A stretch of DNA of 54,300 nt from positions 1-54,300 of the forward strand of contig JARLJW010000096.1 of assembly GCA_031290985.1 (NCBI GenBank). Direction: 5' to 3'. The translations under genes were made by a program, and so were the position numbers. The notes beneath the pieces were generated by a model. That model made no database searches. It was not told the DNA's origin and saw nothing but the letters and a program-made list of their open reading frames with translations. Numbering within the stretch: the stretch's first letter is position 1; every line of letters starts with the position of its first letter. Source of the stretch: Verrucomicrobiia bacterium. Its GTDB lineage: Bacteria > Verrucomicrobiota > Verrucomicrobiia > Limisphaerales > UBA11358. Below, piece after piece: positions 25,431 to 34,184 of the stretch.

Positions 25431-26846
25431 TCAGGTTTTCATCGCCAGGGTGGTCTGGATCATCTGGTCCACCGTCTTCAACAATTCCGCCGAGGCCGTA
25501 TATGCCCGCTGGAAGCTCAGCAGGTTCGTCATTTCCTCATCAATGTTCACGCCGCTGACGGAGCCGAGCTGCGTTGAGAGCATGCTGGAAACCGCCTGCT
25601 GGTTGGTGACCTCCGTGTTGGCGTTGCTCAATGCCGAGCCCAGGCCGGTCACGGTCGCGCCGTAATAATCGCCGAAGGTCTGGTTGTTCAGGCCCGCCTG
25701 CGCCGTGTCCGCCAGTTGCGCGAGCTGCAGCGCCACGGAATTGTCGCCGGTGGCCGTGGCCGCGTTCGCCGCCTGCAGGGTTGAGGGATCGTTCACCAGG
25801 GACTGGTTCACCGCCATGTCCCCCGCGCCGGTCCCGTCAAAAAATGTGGCGCCGGTCGTGCCGTTCAGGCCGTAGCCGGGTTGGTAGATGGCATTGACAC
25901 CGTTGATCAGGTTGGTGGCGAGCGAATTGATGTTCGTCTGCATCGTGCCCAGTTCGCCGTCCCGCGCCTCAATCGTGCCCTGCATCGTGCCGCCCGTGAG
26001 CGTCAGCGGGGTGCCGCCCGCCGCCGTCCTGACCAGCATTTGCCCGCCGCCGGCGTCGTAAGTCTGGAGCGTGTCGAGCACCTGCCGGCCCGACACCAGG
26101 GCCTGGCCGCCGACGCTGACATTCACCGAGCCGTCCGTGCCCGTGCTCGTCGTGATGTTCGCGAGTCCCGAGAGTTTTTCCAAAGCCTGCTCGCGCTGGT
26201 CGCGCAAATCGTTCGCCGTCCCGCCGGAAAATTCCGCGATCGAAATCTGCTTGTTCAGGTCGGCGATCTGCGAGGCGACCTTGTTCGCCGAATCCACATC
26301 ACTGCTCAAGGACGTGTTCAGCGACGTTTTCACATTCGTGAGCTGTTTGTCCACCTGGTTGAACATCGTGGCCAGGTTCTGCGCCGCGCCGATGAGCGTC
26401 TGCCGCGCGGGGATTGAGCCGGGCGAAGCGGCCACGCCTTGAAACGCCGCAAACAGATTGCTCAACTGCCCGGACAGGCCGGAACTGGAGGCGCTGCCGG
26501 TGGTGTCCGTGGTGCTCCCCGTGCCGTTCAAAAATTCCGCCAGCCCGTCCTGCGCGCTTTGCAAGGCCGTCTGCTGCGACGTCCAAAAACCGCTCGTGCT
26601 CGACTGCGACTGGATCTGGCCGTTCAGCAGGTTGCTCACGATCTGCGTGATGCCGGTGGCGTTCACGCCCGTCCCGGTCTGCCCGATGTATGACGGCAGG
26701 TCCGGCGAGGTCGCGAGGTCCACGCGCTGGCGCGAATAGCCCGGCGTGTTCACGTTGGCGAGATTTTGTCCCGCCACCGTCACGCCGGCCATCTGCGCCT
26801 GCATCGCGCGCCGGGCCAGGTCCAATGTTCCAAATAAGCCGAGCAT
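25431..26846 (-). CDS. flgK: Flagellar hook-associated protein 1
   Basis: The 471-aa axial protein lies between hook and FlgL. The N-terminal rod-type motif is GLFGTLDLARRAMQAQMAG followed by GQNLANVNTPGYSRQRVDL, diagnostic of FlgK. The C-terminal helix has LLSFQRAYTASAELLKTVDQ. The Ser/Thr/Gly-rich middle is the variable domain. It is slightly short for the family but has both conserved ends. It lies 6 bp after flgN, its likely export chaperone. Confidence 0.95.
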   Translation of the reverse strand: MLGLFGTLDLARRAMQAQMAGVTVAGQNLANVNTPGYSRQRVDLATSPDLPSYIGQTGTGVNATGITQIVSNLLNGQIQSQSSTSGFWTSQQTALQSAQDGLAEFLNGTGSTTDTTGSASSSGLSGQLSNLFAAFQGVAASPGSIPARQTLIGAAQNLATMFNQVDKQLTNVKTSLNTSLSSDVDSANKVASQIADLNKQISIAEFSGGTANDLRDQREQALEKLSGLANITTSTGTDGSVNVSVGGQALVSGRQVLDTLQTYDAGGGQMLVRTAAGGTPLTLTGGTMQGTIEARDGELGTMQTNINSLATNLINGVNAIYQPGYGLNGTTGATFFDGTGAGDMAVNQSLVNDPSTLQAANAATATGDNSVALQLAQLADTAQAGLNNQTFGDYYGATVTGLGSALSNANTEVTNQQAVSSMLSTQLGSVSGVNIDEEMTNLLSFQRAYTASAELLKTVDQMIQTTLAMKT

Positions 26847-26852
26847 AAAAGG

Positions 26853-27350
26853 TCAGCCGACCGCCTGGTAAAGGGATTGCGCGGGGATCATGCCGGCCGG
26901 TGCATGGCCGTTGCCGTCGTAGGTCACCGGTTTGGCCGCGGGGAAGATCGAGTGGATGAGCTGTGACATCAGATCCACGCAATGGCTCAGCATCAGGTGA
27001 TTCTGCCGCGCCCGTTGCTGCACCCGGATGAGCAGCTCGTTGTTTTCCGCCACCAGCGCATCCACCAAGGGCTGATAATCCGGGGGCAGTTTCGGGATGA
27101 GGATCTTGAAGCCGGCGCTCTCCGGCAGTTCGAGCAGCCGGGCGAGATTGCGCTGGCGCTGTTCGCGTTCGTGTCGCGCGCCGGCGAGCACCTCGGCCTG
27201 CGCGTTGATGCTGTGGACGTTATCCGGCAGCGCGGCCGTCTGGCGTCGCATCACGAATTGTTGCTGCTGGTCGAGCAGGGCGAGCATTTCGCCGTACTGC
27301 TTCAGCTCTTCGCGCAACGATTCGATGAGATTGGATAAAAGCTCTTTCAT
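26853..27350 (-). CDS. flgN: FlgN-like flagellar export chaperone
   Basis: The 165-aa, largely helical, charged protein has coiled-coil potential in residues 1-75 (LIESLREELKQYGEMLALLDQQ), as expected for FlgN. FlgN binds FlgK and FlgL in the cytoplasm before export. Assignment rests on fold-like composition and on its place directly before flgK with a 6-bp gap. The start overlaps the flgJ stop (ATGA). Confidence 0.85.
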   Translation of the reverse strand: MKELLSNLIESLREELKQYGEMLALLDQQQQFVMRRQTAALPDNVHSINAQAEVLAGARHEREQRQRNLARLLELPESAGFKILIPKLPPDYQPLVDALVAENNELLIRVQQRARQNHLMLSHCVDLMSQLIHSIFPAAKPVTYDGNGHAPAGMIPAQSLYQAVG

Positions 27351-27688
27351 GAATGTGAAGTCTTCGTGGGGATGGTGGGAGTATGATGATGGGTGAGCTG
27401 GTGCTCAAAAGTCTTGGCCAGGCCGATGCCGCCGGAACGCGACAGGCTGTCAGCCATCTGGTTGGTGATGAAATCCTGGTAGATTCCGGACGCGGTCGAG
27501 TTGTCCGTGAACTCGGACTGGATCACCGGCTTCTGGGACTCGGACAGGAACTGCCGCAGCAGGATCGCCTCGAACTGCTTGCTGACCTCGCCGATTTTTT
27601 GATCCTCCGTCAATTGCTTGTTATTGGCGAGCGACTCCAGCGGAATATGCGCCGTGTCGATCTTTGGCTGGATGGCGGAAATATTCAT
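27347..27688 (-). CDS. flgJ: FlgJ-like rod-binding protein (single domain)
   Basis: The 113-aa product corresponds to the N-terminal rod-binding domain of FlgJ (KIGEVSKQFEAILLRQFLSES, GIYQDFITNQMADSLSRSGG, GLAKTFEHQL). It lacks the C-terminal muramidase domain found in enterobacterial FlgJ, so a separate hydrolase must open the peptidoglycan. The single-domain form is common outside gamma- and betaproteobacteria. It overlaps flgI by one base and flgN by four. Confidence 0.92.
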   Translation of the reverse strand: MNISAIQPKIDTAHIPLESLANNKQLTEDQKIGEVSKQFEAILLRQFLSESQKPVIQSEFTDNSTASGIYQDFITNQMADSLSRSGGIGLAKTFEHQLTHHHTPTIPTKTSHS

Positions 27689-28917
27689 CAGCGGGTGATG
27701 AGTTCGGCCTGCAATGCGCCGGCCTGTTTCATGGCTTGGAAAATGGACATCATGTCGCGCGGCGTGGCCCCGAGCGCATTGAGCGCGGAGGCGACTTTTT
27801 CCACCGTGGGCAGTTCCGGCAGCGGGATGAAGCCCGACCTCGCCTCCGTGACCGTGGTGTCCGTGCGCCGGGTCACGGCGGTGGTGCCGCTGCTGAGCGG
27901 GCCCGGTTGCGAGACATCCAGCGAGGAGGCCACGTTGATGGTGATGTTGCCGCAGGCCACCGCGCAGCTTGAGATGTGGATCGCGGCCGTGGCGACGATC
28001 GTGCCCGTGCGCTCATTGATGATGATGCGCGCCGGCATGTCCGGCGTGACCTCGATCTTGTTCAGCTTGGCGATGAAATCCACCGGGGCGCCGGCCGTTC
28101 CCTCGGGCATCTGCACCACCACGCAGGTGGAATCCAACGCGTGCGCGGAGTTGGTGAAGACGTCATTGATCGCCACCGCCACGGCGGCGGCGGAGTTGAA
28201 GCTGGGGTCGCGCAGCAGCAATTGCACGGTGTTGTCATGGACGAACTGGGAGGGGATCTCTTTTTCCACCAGTGCGCCGTTGATGATCTGCGCGGTGGTC
28301 GGATGGTTCTTGGTCACGGTCGCGCCGCCCGCGCCGCCTTCACCGGCGGCAAACCCGCCGAGCACCAGCGGCCCCTGGGCCACGGCATAAACCTTGTTGT
28401 CCGCGCCGACCAGCGGGGTCTGCAGCAGCACGCCGCCGGAAAGTGATTTGGCATCGCCCATCGAGGCCACGGTCACGTCAATCCGCGCGCCGTTCCGGAC
28501 GAACGGCGGGATGTCGGCCGTGATCATCACCACCGCGACATTCTTGGCGGAGATCGTCGCCGCCGGGATGTTGACGCCGTAGCGGGAAAGCATGTTGGCC
28601 ACGCTCTGCTTGGTGTAGACCTGGTCCTTGTCGCCGTCGCCCGCCAGGCCGACCACCAGGCCGTAGCCCACGAGCTGGTTGTCGCGCGCCCCGGAGATCA
28701 TCACCATGTCGCGCAATTGCACGCCGCCGCCGAAGAGCGGGGCGGGCACCAGCAGCGCGAGCAGAATCCCCAGCGCCATGGGCAGGGGGCACAGCTTTTT
28801 GCGCAGCGCTTCGGAATTTTTTTCCACGGCGACCGGCAGCACTTTTTCAAGCGGCAGCGCGCGCGCATCGGTGCCGATGCGGGTGCGGGGACGGAGCAGG
28901 CGTGGAACGAGTGGCAT
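27688..28917 (-). CDS. flgI: Flagellar P-ring protein
   Basis: The product is 409 aa and forms the periplasmic ring around the rod. The conserved start of the mature domain is VQLRDMVMISGARDNQLVGYGLVVGLAGDGDK. Further motifs are KNVAVVMITADIPPF, RIDVTVASMGDAKSLSGG and INERTGTIVATAAI. The first 40 residues precede a hydrophobic signal core (MALGILLALLVPAPLF), so the n-region is unusually long; a GTG at codon 31 would give a normal signal peptide. Its stop overlaps the flgJ start by one base. Confidence 0.95.
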   Translation of the reverse strand: MPLVPRLLRPRTRIGTDARALPLEKVLPVAVEKNSEALRKKLCPLPMALGILLALLVPAPLFGGGVQLRDMVMISGARDNQLVGYGLVVGLAGDGDKDQVYTKQSVANMLSRYGVNIPAATISAKNVAVVMITADIPPFVRNGARIDVTVASMGDAKSLSGGVLLQTPLVGADNKVYAVAQGPLVLGGFAAGEGGAGGATVTKNHPTTAQIINGALVEKEIPSQFVHDNTVQLLLRDPSFNSAAAVAVAINDVFTNSAHALDSTCVVVQMPEGTAGAPVDFIAKLNKIEVTPDMPARIIINERTGTIVATAAIHISSCAVACGNITINVASSLDVSQPGPLSSGTTAVTRRTDTTVTEARSGFIPLPELPTVEKVASALNALGATPRDMMSIFQAMKQAGALQAELITR

Positions 28918-28920
28918 GGT

Positions 28921-29550
28921 TCAGAAGGGGTTGACGAAGTCGTAGATGCGGGTGAACCAGCCCTTGTTCTGGGTGTTGGACACCGTGCCCTTGCCGATGA
29001 TCTGGATGTTCGCGTCGGCGATGTTGTAGCTCAACACCGTGTTGTCCGGGTTGACATCCTCCGGGCGCACGAGGCCGTGCAGGACAATGGTCTGGTGCTC
29101 GCCGCTGAAGGAGGTTTCGCGCTTGCCTTCCACCAGCATGGTCCGGTTCGGCAGCACATCGATGATCTTGACGGCGATGTGCGCCACGATGGATTCGGAA
29201 TTATTGATGGCGCCGCTGCCGTCGTGCTTGAGATCCGAGTTGTAGGCCATGGCCGGCAGCTTGCCGCCGGTGGTCAGCCAGCTGGTGGCGCCGGCAGGAT
29301 AAAGGAACGACGTGATGGCCGCGCTCAGGCTGGAGTTCTTCTCGGTCTTCGTCTCGTTGTTCTTGTTGGCCACGGTGTTTTCCTGCACCACCACCGTCAG
29401 GATGTCGCCGATGGCCGCGGCGCGTTTGTCCGCGAAAATGGCGCGGGACGTTTCCTCGTGCCAGAGCGACTGCGCGGGCGCCGTCGTCCGGATGAACGCC
29501 TGGGCCAGCAGCAATGACGTAAACAAGCGGGTTGCTGATTTCATTTTCAT
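28921..29550 (-). CDS. flgH: Flagellar L-ring protein, no lipobox
   Basis: The 209-aa product forms the outer-membrane ring. Family features: SLWHEETSRAIFADKRAAAIGDILTVVVQE, the HIAVKIIDVLPNRTMLVEGKR block, HGLVRPEDVNPDNTVLSYNIADA and a GWFTRIYDFVNPF end. Most FlgH proteins are lipoproteins with a Cys after the signal peptide. This one has no cysteine in the signal region (SLLLAQAFIRTTAPAQS) and appears to use an ordinary Sec signal. Presence of P and L rings points to a diderm envelope. Start overlaps the flgA stop. Confidence 0.94.
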   Translation of the reverse strand: MKMKSATRLFTSLLLAQAFIRTTAPAQSLWHEETSRAIFADKRAAAIGDILTVVVQENTVANKNNETKTEKNSSLSAAITSFLYPAGATSWLTTGGKLPAMAYNSDLKHDGSGAINNSESIVAHIAVKIIDVLPNRTMLVEGKRETSFSGEHQTIVLHGLVRPEDVNPDNTVLSYNIADANIQIIGKGTVSNTQNKGWFTRIYDFVNPF

Positions 29551-30506
29551 AGTGAGATTAGGATGGTTTTATCGTCGAGCACCTTGCCGGTGAGGTCACG
29601 GTGCGTTTCAGAATTGCGGGCGTGAACGATTTCCCCCGGGGCGCCGTCCTCCAAGATTTCCACCTTGGTCTTGATGCTCAGGGCGCCGTCCGCCACGAGC
29701 GCATCCGCGCGCTGGCCGCGGTGCAGCACCGTCCGCGCCTTGACCATGTGGGCCAGCAACGGCACGCCCGGCGGGACCGCCTCGGCAAATTCCAGGGAAT
29801 CGGTGCTCGCGGAGATGTCCGCCAGCGGCTCGCGCACGTTCAAGATGTCGCGGCGCTCCTGCGCCAGGGCGTCCACATTCACCGGGTCGCCGCGCTTGAG
29901 CTGGGTGCTGGCGACCCAGACTTCGCGCCAGACATGCGCGCGGAGGTTGGCCGTCCAGGTGCCCAGCGTTTCGTGCTGGGTGCGCAGCGTGAAGCGGATC
30001 ATGAAACCGGTCGTGACCCCCATGCTGGGCAGTTCCAGCACATCAAGCGTGAGCGGTTCATCCGGCAGCACGAGCGCGCTCCATGGCTGCGCCAGTTGCA
30101 GTTCCAACTGGCCCTTGTCGCGGATGTAGTCGCGCTGCAGCCTTTCCGTGAGCAGGCCCAGCGCGTCGGATTCGCCGAAGGTCCGGGCGCGGCGGGAAAT
30201 TTTGACCGAATCCGCGCCGGAAATATTCGTGCCCCAGGCGGGCGCGTTGCTGGCCAGCAGGTCAACCAATTGTCCGCGGGTGAGGACCAGGTTCTTGCCA
30301 AAAGCCGGCGCGTCGCACAGCCGGATCGCCGGCAGCGGCTGGGCGGAGGTGAAGATCTGCGGCAGGAAGACGCCGTCGCCGGCGGTTTGCGCGGTGGCGC
30401 CAAGGAGAAGCGGCGACGGCTCGTCCGCAAGGACCGCGGGCTGGAAGCCGCCGCCGCGGAGGAGCAGCAGGAGCAGGATGGTTTGTGCCAGCAGGGTCTT
30501 TTTCAT
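29547..30506 (-). CDS. flgA: FlgA-type P-ring assembly chaperone
   Basis: The 319-aa secreted protein has signal peptide MKKTLLAQTILLLLLLRGGG. The C-terminal SAF-like region holds VWVASTQLKRGDPVNVDALAQE, AVPPGVPLLAHMVK and a terminal IVHARNSETHRDLTGKVLDDKT block, as in FlgA. FlgA acts in the periplasm to assist FlgI polymerisation. The order flgG-flgA-flgH-flgI supports the call. It overlaps flgG by one base and flgH by four. Confidence 0.9.
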   Translation of the reverse strand: MKKTLLAQTILLLLLLRGGGFQPAVLADEPSPLLLGATAQTAGDGVFLPQIFTSAQPLPAIRLCDAPAFGKNLVLTRGQLVDLLASNAPAWGTNISGADSVKISRRARTFGESDALGLLTERLQRDYIRDKGQLELQLAQPWSALVLPDEPLTLDVLELPSMGVTTGFMIRFTLRTQHETLGTWTANLRAHVWREVWVASTQLKRGDPVNVDALAQERRDILNVREPLADISASTDSLEFAEAVPPGVPLLAHMVKARTVLHRGQRADALVADGALSIKTKVEILEDGAPGEIVHARNSETHRDLTGKVLDDKTILISL

Positions 30507-31288
30507 CAGCGCTGGAGGTTGTTGCTGGTTTGCATCATCTCGTCGGCGGCCTGCACGGCCTTGGAATTCACCTCGTACGCGCGTTGCGCCAGGATGAGGT
30601 TGACCATTTCCTGCACGACACTGACGTTGGAAAGCTCGAGGGAGCCTTGTTCGAGCTGGCCGTAACCATTGGCGCCCGGGGTGCCGAGCTGGGGCGTGCC
30701 CGAGGCGGGGGTCTCCTTGTAAAGATTGTGGCCCTGGGCATCGAGGCCGCCGGGATTGTTGAAATTGGCCAGTTGGATCTGAAAATTGGTGCTGCCGCTC
30801 GCCGTGGTGTAGGTCGCCGCGCCGCTGGTGGTGATGGTGATGTTCGTCACGCCCGGCGGCACCGGCTGGAAGCCGCCCTGCACGGGATAACCTTCGCTGG
30901 TCACGACGCGGCCCTGTGAATCCGTCTTGAAGGCGCCGTCGCGTGTGTAGGCCAGCGTGCCATCGGGCATCTGCACTTCAAAAAATCCGTTGCCCTGGAT
31001 GGCGATGTCGAGGTTGCCGCCGGTCTGCGAGAGTTCGCCCTGCGTGAAGATCCGTTCCGTGGCCACCGGCACCGAGCCCTGGCCGACCTGCAGGCTGGCC
31101 GGGAGCTGGTTGCCGCCGCCCTGCTGCGAACCCGCCGCCTTCGTGGTGTCGTAGAGCAAATCCTGAAACTGCGGGCGGCTTTCCTTGAAGCCCGTGGTGT
31201 TGACGTTCGCGAGGTTGTTCGAGATGACGTCCAAATTCAACTGCTGGGACTGCATGCCGGAGGCGGAGGCGTAAAGTGCGCGGAGCAT
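30506..31288 (-). CDS. flgG: Flagellar distal rod protein
   Basis: The product is 260 aa. The N-terminus MLRALYASASGMQSQQLNLD and ISNNLANVNTTGFKESRPQFQDLLYD are typical of FlgG. The C-terminus has LELSNVSVVQEMVNLILAQR and EVNSKAVQAADEMM. Length matches the family. It follows flgF by 8 bp. The protein is exported by the flagellar type III system and has no Sec signal. Confidence 0.96.
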   Translation of the reverse strand: MLRALYASASGMQSQQLNLDVISNNLANVNTTGFKESRPQFQDLLYDTTKAAGSQQGGGNQLPASLQVGQGSVPVATERIFTQGELSQTGGNLDIAIQGNGFFEVQMPDGTLAYTRDGAFKTDSQGRVVTSEGYPVQGGFQPVPPGVTNITITTSGAATYTTASGSTNFQIQLANFNNPGGLDAQGHNLYKETPASGTPQLGTPGANGYGQLEQGSLELSNVSVVQEMVNLILAQRAYEVNSKAVQAADEMMQTSNNLQR

Positions 31289-31296
31289 AATTCAAA

Positions 31297-32031
31297 TCAA
31301 TTCGTGCCGCTTAAATCAGTGATGGTTTTCGCCATGCGGTCGCTTTGCATCGCCATGACTTTTTCGTTGGATTCAAACATCCGCATGGAGGTGATCATGC
31401 TGGCCATCGCGAGCGTCGGCGACGTGTTGGCCTGTTCAATGAAACCCTGGCGGACCGAGGTGGTGGCCGCGGCCTGCGGCAGCATGGTCGGGATGTCGTT
31501 GCGGAACAGCCCGCCGCCCAGCATGGTGAGCGATTGCGGGGCGCTGAATTCGGTGAGGGCCAGCTTGCCCTTCACATCCACGCCCTGGCTGACCTGGCCG
31601 TCCGCCGTGACGGTGATGGGTGCGGGATTGGCCGGGTCAAATTGCAGCGGGCCGTTGGCGCTCTGGACCGCGAAACCCTGCTTGTTGATGAGCTGGCCCT
31701 GGGAGTTGAGCTTGAACTGGCCGTCACGCGTATACGCCTTCGTACCGTCCGGAAGTTGCACCGAGAGGAAACCCGGCCCTTCGACCGCAAAATCCATGTT
31801 GTTGCCCGTGGCGAGCAGTTCGCCCTGTTTGAAGCTGATGGAGGAACCGGCGGACGGAATGACAAACCGATCAGCGCCCTGGCCGGAGAGGCCCACGGGG
31901 ATGGCCGAGAACACCGCCTCCCGCTGGCGGGCGCCGGGGACGTTCGCCATGGAGAGATTATCGGCGATCAAATCCTGCCATTGCTCCGTGGCATTCATCG
32001 CGGAGGCGGCAGAATAAAGGCTGACTTCCAT
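31297..32031 (-). CDS. flgF: Flagellar proximal rod protein FlgF-like
   Basis: The 244-aa axial protein has N-terminus SLYSAASAMNATEQWQDLIADNLSMANVPGARQ, which departs from the usual NLANxxTxG wording. The central motif FAVEGPGFLSVQLPDGTKAYTRDGQFKLN and the C-terminal helix (MITSMRMFESNEKVMAMQ) fit FlgF. It is first in a ring-and-rod operon and directly preceded by a strong sigma-54 promoter. The predicted transcript start lies only about 4 nt before the ATG and no Shine-Dalgarno fits. Confidence 0.9.
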   Translation of the reverse strand: MEVSLYSAASAMNATEQWQDLIADNLSMANVPGARQREAVFSAIPVGLSGQGADRFVIPSAGSSISFKQGELLATGNNMDFAVEGPGFLSVQLPDGTKAYTRDGQFKLNSQGQLINKQGFAVQSANGPLQFDPANPAPITVTADGQVSQGVDVKGKLALTEFSAPQSLTMLGGGLFRNDIPTMLPQAAATTSVRQGFIEQANTSPTLAMASMITSMRMFESNEKVMAMQSDRMAKTITDLSGTN

Positions 32032-32045
32032 ACATTGACATGCTT

Positions 32046-32061
32046 AGCAACGACCATGCCA
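32046..32061 (-). promoter_or_regulatory. Sigma-54 (-24/-12) promoter of the flgF operon
   Basis: The minus strand reads TGGCATGGTCGTTGCT, matching TGGCACGNNNNTTGCT at all fixed positions but one, with the required 10 bp between GG and GC. Transcription would start near 32035, about 4 nt before the flgF ATG. Confidence 0.8.
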
Positions 32062-32080
32062 TGCGGGTTTTATTGGGGTT

Positions 32081-32104
32081 TTGAACAATTTGTAATTTGT
32101 TCAA
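32081..32104. promoter_or_regulatory. Palindrome upstream of the flgF promoter, candidate activator site
   Basis: A perfect 8-bp inverted repeat TTGAACAA (32081-32088) and TTGTTCAA (32097-32104) is separated by 8 bp. Its centre lies about 57 bp upstream of the predicted transcript start. A site for a sigma-54 enhancer-binding protein is a reasonable reading. Confidence 0.5.
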
Positions 32105-32238
32105 GGAAAATCCTTCCGGGGTTGCCAGCAGAAATTGCCCGGTAAAATCAGGTCGTCTGGCTGGAACGTAGCGTGGGATGGGGAACACCAAAAAAGGCGG
32201 GGGACTTGTGGACACGGGCTTGGCGGCGGCACTGAGCC

Positions 32239-32541
32239 TTACGCGGCGGTCGCCGCCGTGTCGTCGTAGCTGCACGCGAGATCCATCACCTGGCCGCAGG
32301 TGCATTGGATGCGCAGATGCGTCACCCGGCCGTTGTCGCGCTGGACGGAGACGCGCGGCTCGCAAATTTTTTTCTCACCGGACGTGGCGGTCGCCGGGGC
32401 GTCGGCGCGCAGGGGCTCGAGCGAATGGAACTGCTTCGGCGGCTCGTCGTGGCGGATCACGGACACGTTGAATTCGCGGCGTCCCGGCGGCGCGGGCGCG
32501 GCGGTCAGCGGCACAAAAGCTTCAGTTCGCAGAGGCGTCAT
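32239..32541 (-). CDS. Small Cys-containing protein in the flagellar operon
   Basis: The product is 100 aa, acidic and Pro-rich at the N-terminus, and ends in RVTHLRIQCTCGQVMDLACSY, with three cysteines (CTC and a later C) that could bind metal or form a disulfide. There is no signal peptide. It overlaps the end of motB by 20 bp in another frame and closes the fliA-motAB operon, just before the flgF promoter. I do not recognise a family. The overlap and conserved-looking Cys cluster argue for a real gene. Confidence 0.6.
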   Translation of the reverse strand: MTPLRTEAFVPLTAAPAPPGRREFNVSVIRHDEPPKQFHSLEPLRADAPATATSGEKKICEPRVSVQRDNGRVTHLRIQCTCGQVMDLACSYDDTAATAA

Positions 32542-33301
32542 GGGGCAGGTCGGCTTGGAGCACGTCGGGCGCGTTGACGGATTCCTTGATTTTCACAAGC
32601 ACCGTCACGCGGCGGTTGACCTCGTCGGCGGGCAGTGTTTCGGGCATCGGCGCGGTGTCGGCGAAACCGGAGACCTTGCAGATCTGGTCGCCGCTGACGC
32701 CGCCGGTGATGACCTTGCGGCGCGCGGCGTTGGCGCGTTCCGTGGACAATTCCCATTTGCGCGTCGCCTCGCTCACCGCGTTGGTGTTGGTCTCCGTGTG
32801 GCCTTCCAGCTCGATGCGGAAATTATTGTAGCGCGCGATCTCCCACGCCAGCGTGTTGAAGATCCAGGCCCCGTAATCCGTGAACACGTCCGTGTCCGGG
32901 TGGAAGATGGGCTTCTGGGAGCGGTCATAGATGTTGATGCTCAGGCCGTCAGCCGTCACATCGATCTTCAGGCTCGACTGGGCCTGGCTCTGGTCTTTGA
33001 ACAATTTTTCGAGGTCTTCGTGCAGGTGGTGCATCGCTTCGATCTCGATGGCGGAGATGGACGAAAATTTCCCCTGCTGCCGGTAGGTGCTGGACGCCTC
33101 CTTGTTCGGGATGATGCCGGAGGATTCCTTGGTGATGGACGAGAACGGGTTGCGGAACGCGCGTTCGACGGCGTCCTTGATCTTCTGGTCCTGCGAGGTC
33201 AGCCACAGGCAGAGGAACAAGGCCATCATGGCCGTGACGAAGTCCGCGTACGCGACCTTCCACGAACCGCCGCTATGCCCCCCATGATTTTTTTTGGCCA
33301 T
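32522..33301 (-). CDS. motB: Flagellar motor stator protein MotB
   Basis: The 259-aa product anchors the stator to peptidoglycan and carries the proton-accepting aspartate. The N-terminal plug and single helix read SWKVAYADFVTAMMALFLCLWL, with the essential Asp in YADF. The C-terminal OmpA-like domain includes RIELEGHTETNTNAVSEATR, LSTERANAARRKV and ADEVNRRVTVLVKI. It follows motA by 13 bp. Coupling ion is probably H+, from overall similarity only. Confidence 0.95.
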   Translation of the reverse strand: MAKKNHGGHSGGSWKVAYADFVTAMMALFLCLWLTSQDQKIKDAVERAFRNPFSSITKESSGIIPNKEASSTYRQQGKFSSISAIEIEAMHHLHEDLEKLFKDQSQAQSSLKIDVTADGLSINIYDRSQKPIFHPDTDVFTDYGAWIFNTLAWEIARYNNFRIELEGHTETNTNAVSEATRKWELSTERANAARRKVITGGVSGDQICKVSGFADTAPMPETLPADEVNRRVTVLVKIKESVNAPDVLQADLPHDASAN

Positions 33302-33314
33302 GCGAATTAACGAT

Positions 33315-34184
33315 TTATTTGCCGCTTTTCATTGCCTTGAACATGGCTTCCAGCTCTTCGGCGGTCGGGCGGAACTCGCTGCTCAGCCCGCGCCGGCCCA
33401 GCTCCACCGCCGTCACCGGCGCCATGCCGTTTGCGAAACCCGTGACACACGCCGCGATACAGCGGGTGTAGTCCAGTTCCGCGTTGCTGAAAAATTCCAG
33501 GTTCGTCGCCAGCGGCCCCATGAATCCGTAGGCCAGCAAAATGCCGAGGAACGTGCCCACCAGCGCCGCCGCCACGTGTTCACCGATCATTTCCACCGGG
33601 CCGGAAATCGACGCCATTGTAATGACGATGCCCAAAACGGCCGCCACGATGCCGAAACCCGGCATCGCGTCACCGGTCTTTTGCAGCACCGAAACCGGCG
33701 CATGATGTTCCGACTCCGCGCGGTCCAATTGCACGTCCAGCAGCAGGCGCAACTGGTCGGGCTTGATCTTGCCATCGATGATCGGGCGCAGCGCCCCGCA
33801 CAGAAATTCCATGGCGTGCGGGTTGTTCGTGAAGCGGGGATATTTTTTGAAGACCGAGCTTTTCGCCGGTTCCATGACGTGTTCCTCGAGGGCGATCATG
33901 CCGTTGCGGCGGCCCAGCAGGAACAGCTCATAAAGGACCTTGAGCAGGTCGTCGTAAGCGGCCCGGTTGTAGGGCGAACCTTTCAGGCAGCCCCCGAGGC
34001 CCTTCACGATGTCCAGCAGCACCTTTTTCGGCGACATGATGATCAGGGAGCCCAGCGCGCCGCCCGCGATGATCAACACTTCGTTCACGAATGCGTGCAG
34101 CAGCACCTCCATCTTGCCGCCTTCCATGATGAAGCCGCCAAAAACGCAGACGATGACGATGAGGGCCCCCCCGATGATGATCAT
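33315..34184 (-). CDS. motA: Flagellar motor stator protein MotA
   Basis: The 289-aa product is a stator subunit with four membrane helices: two near the N-terminus (MIIIGGALIVIVCVFGGFIM, VLIIAGGALGSLIIM) and two near 170-235. A cytoplasmic loop lies between, with charged residues for rotor contact. Conserved prolines are in DAMPGFGIVAAVLGIVITM and AYGFMGPLATNLEF. Its start overlaps the fliA stop by four bases (ATGA). Confidence 0.96.
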   Translation of the reverse strand: MIIIGGALIVIVCVFGGFIMEGGKMEVLLHAFVNEVLIIAGGALGSLIIMSPKKVLLDIVKGLGGCLKGSPYNRAAYDDLLKVLYELFLLGRRNGMIALEEHVMEPAKSSVFKKYPRFTNNPHAMEFLCGALRPIIDGKIKPDQLRLLLDVQLDRAESEHHAPVSVLQKTGDAMPGFGIVAAVLGIVITMASISGPVEMIGEHVAAALVGTFLGILLAYGFMGPLATNLEFFSNAELDYTRCIAACVTGFANGMAPVTAVELGRRGLSSEFRPTAEELEAMFKAMKSGK

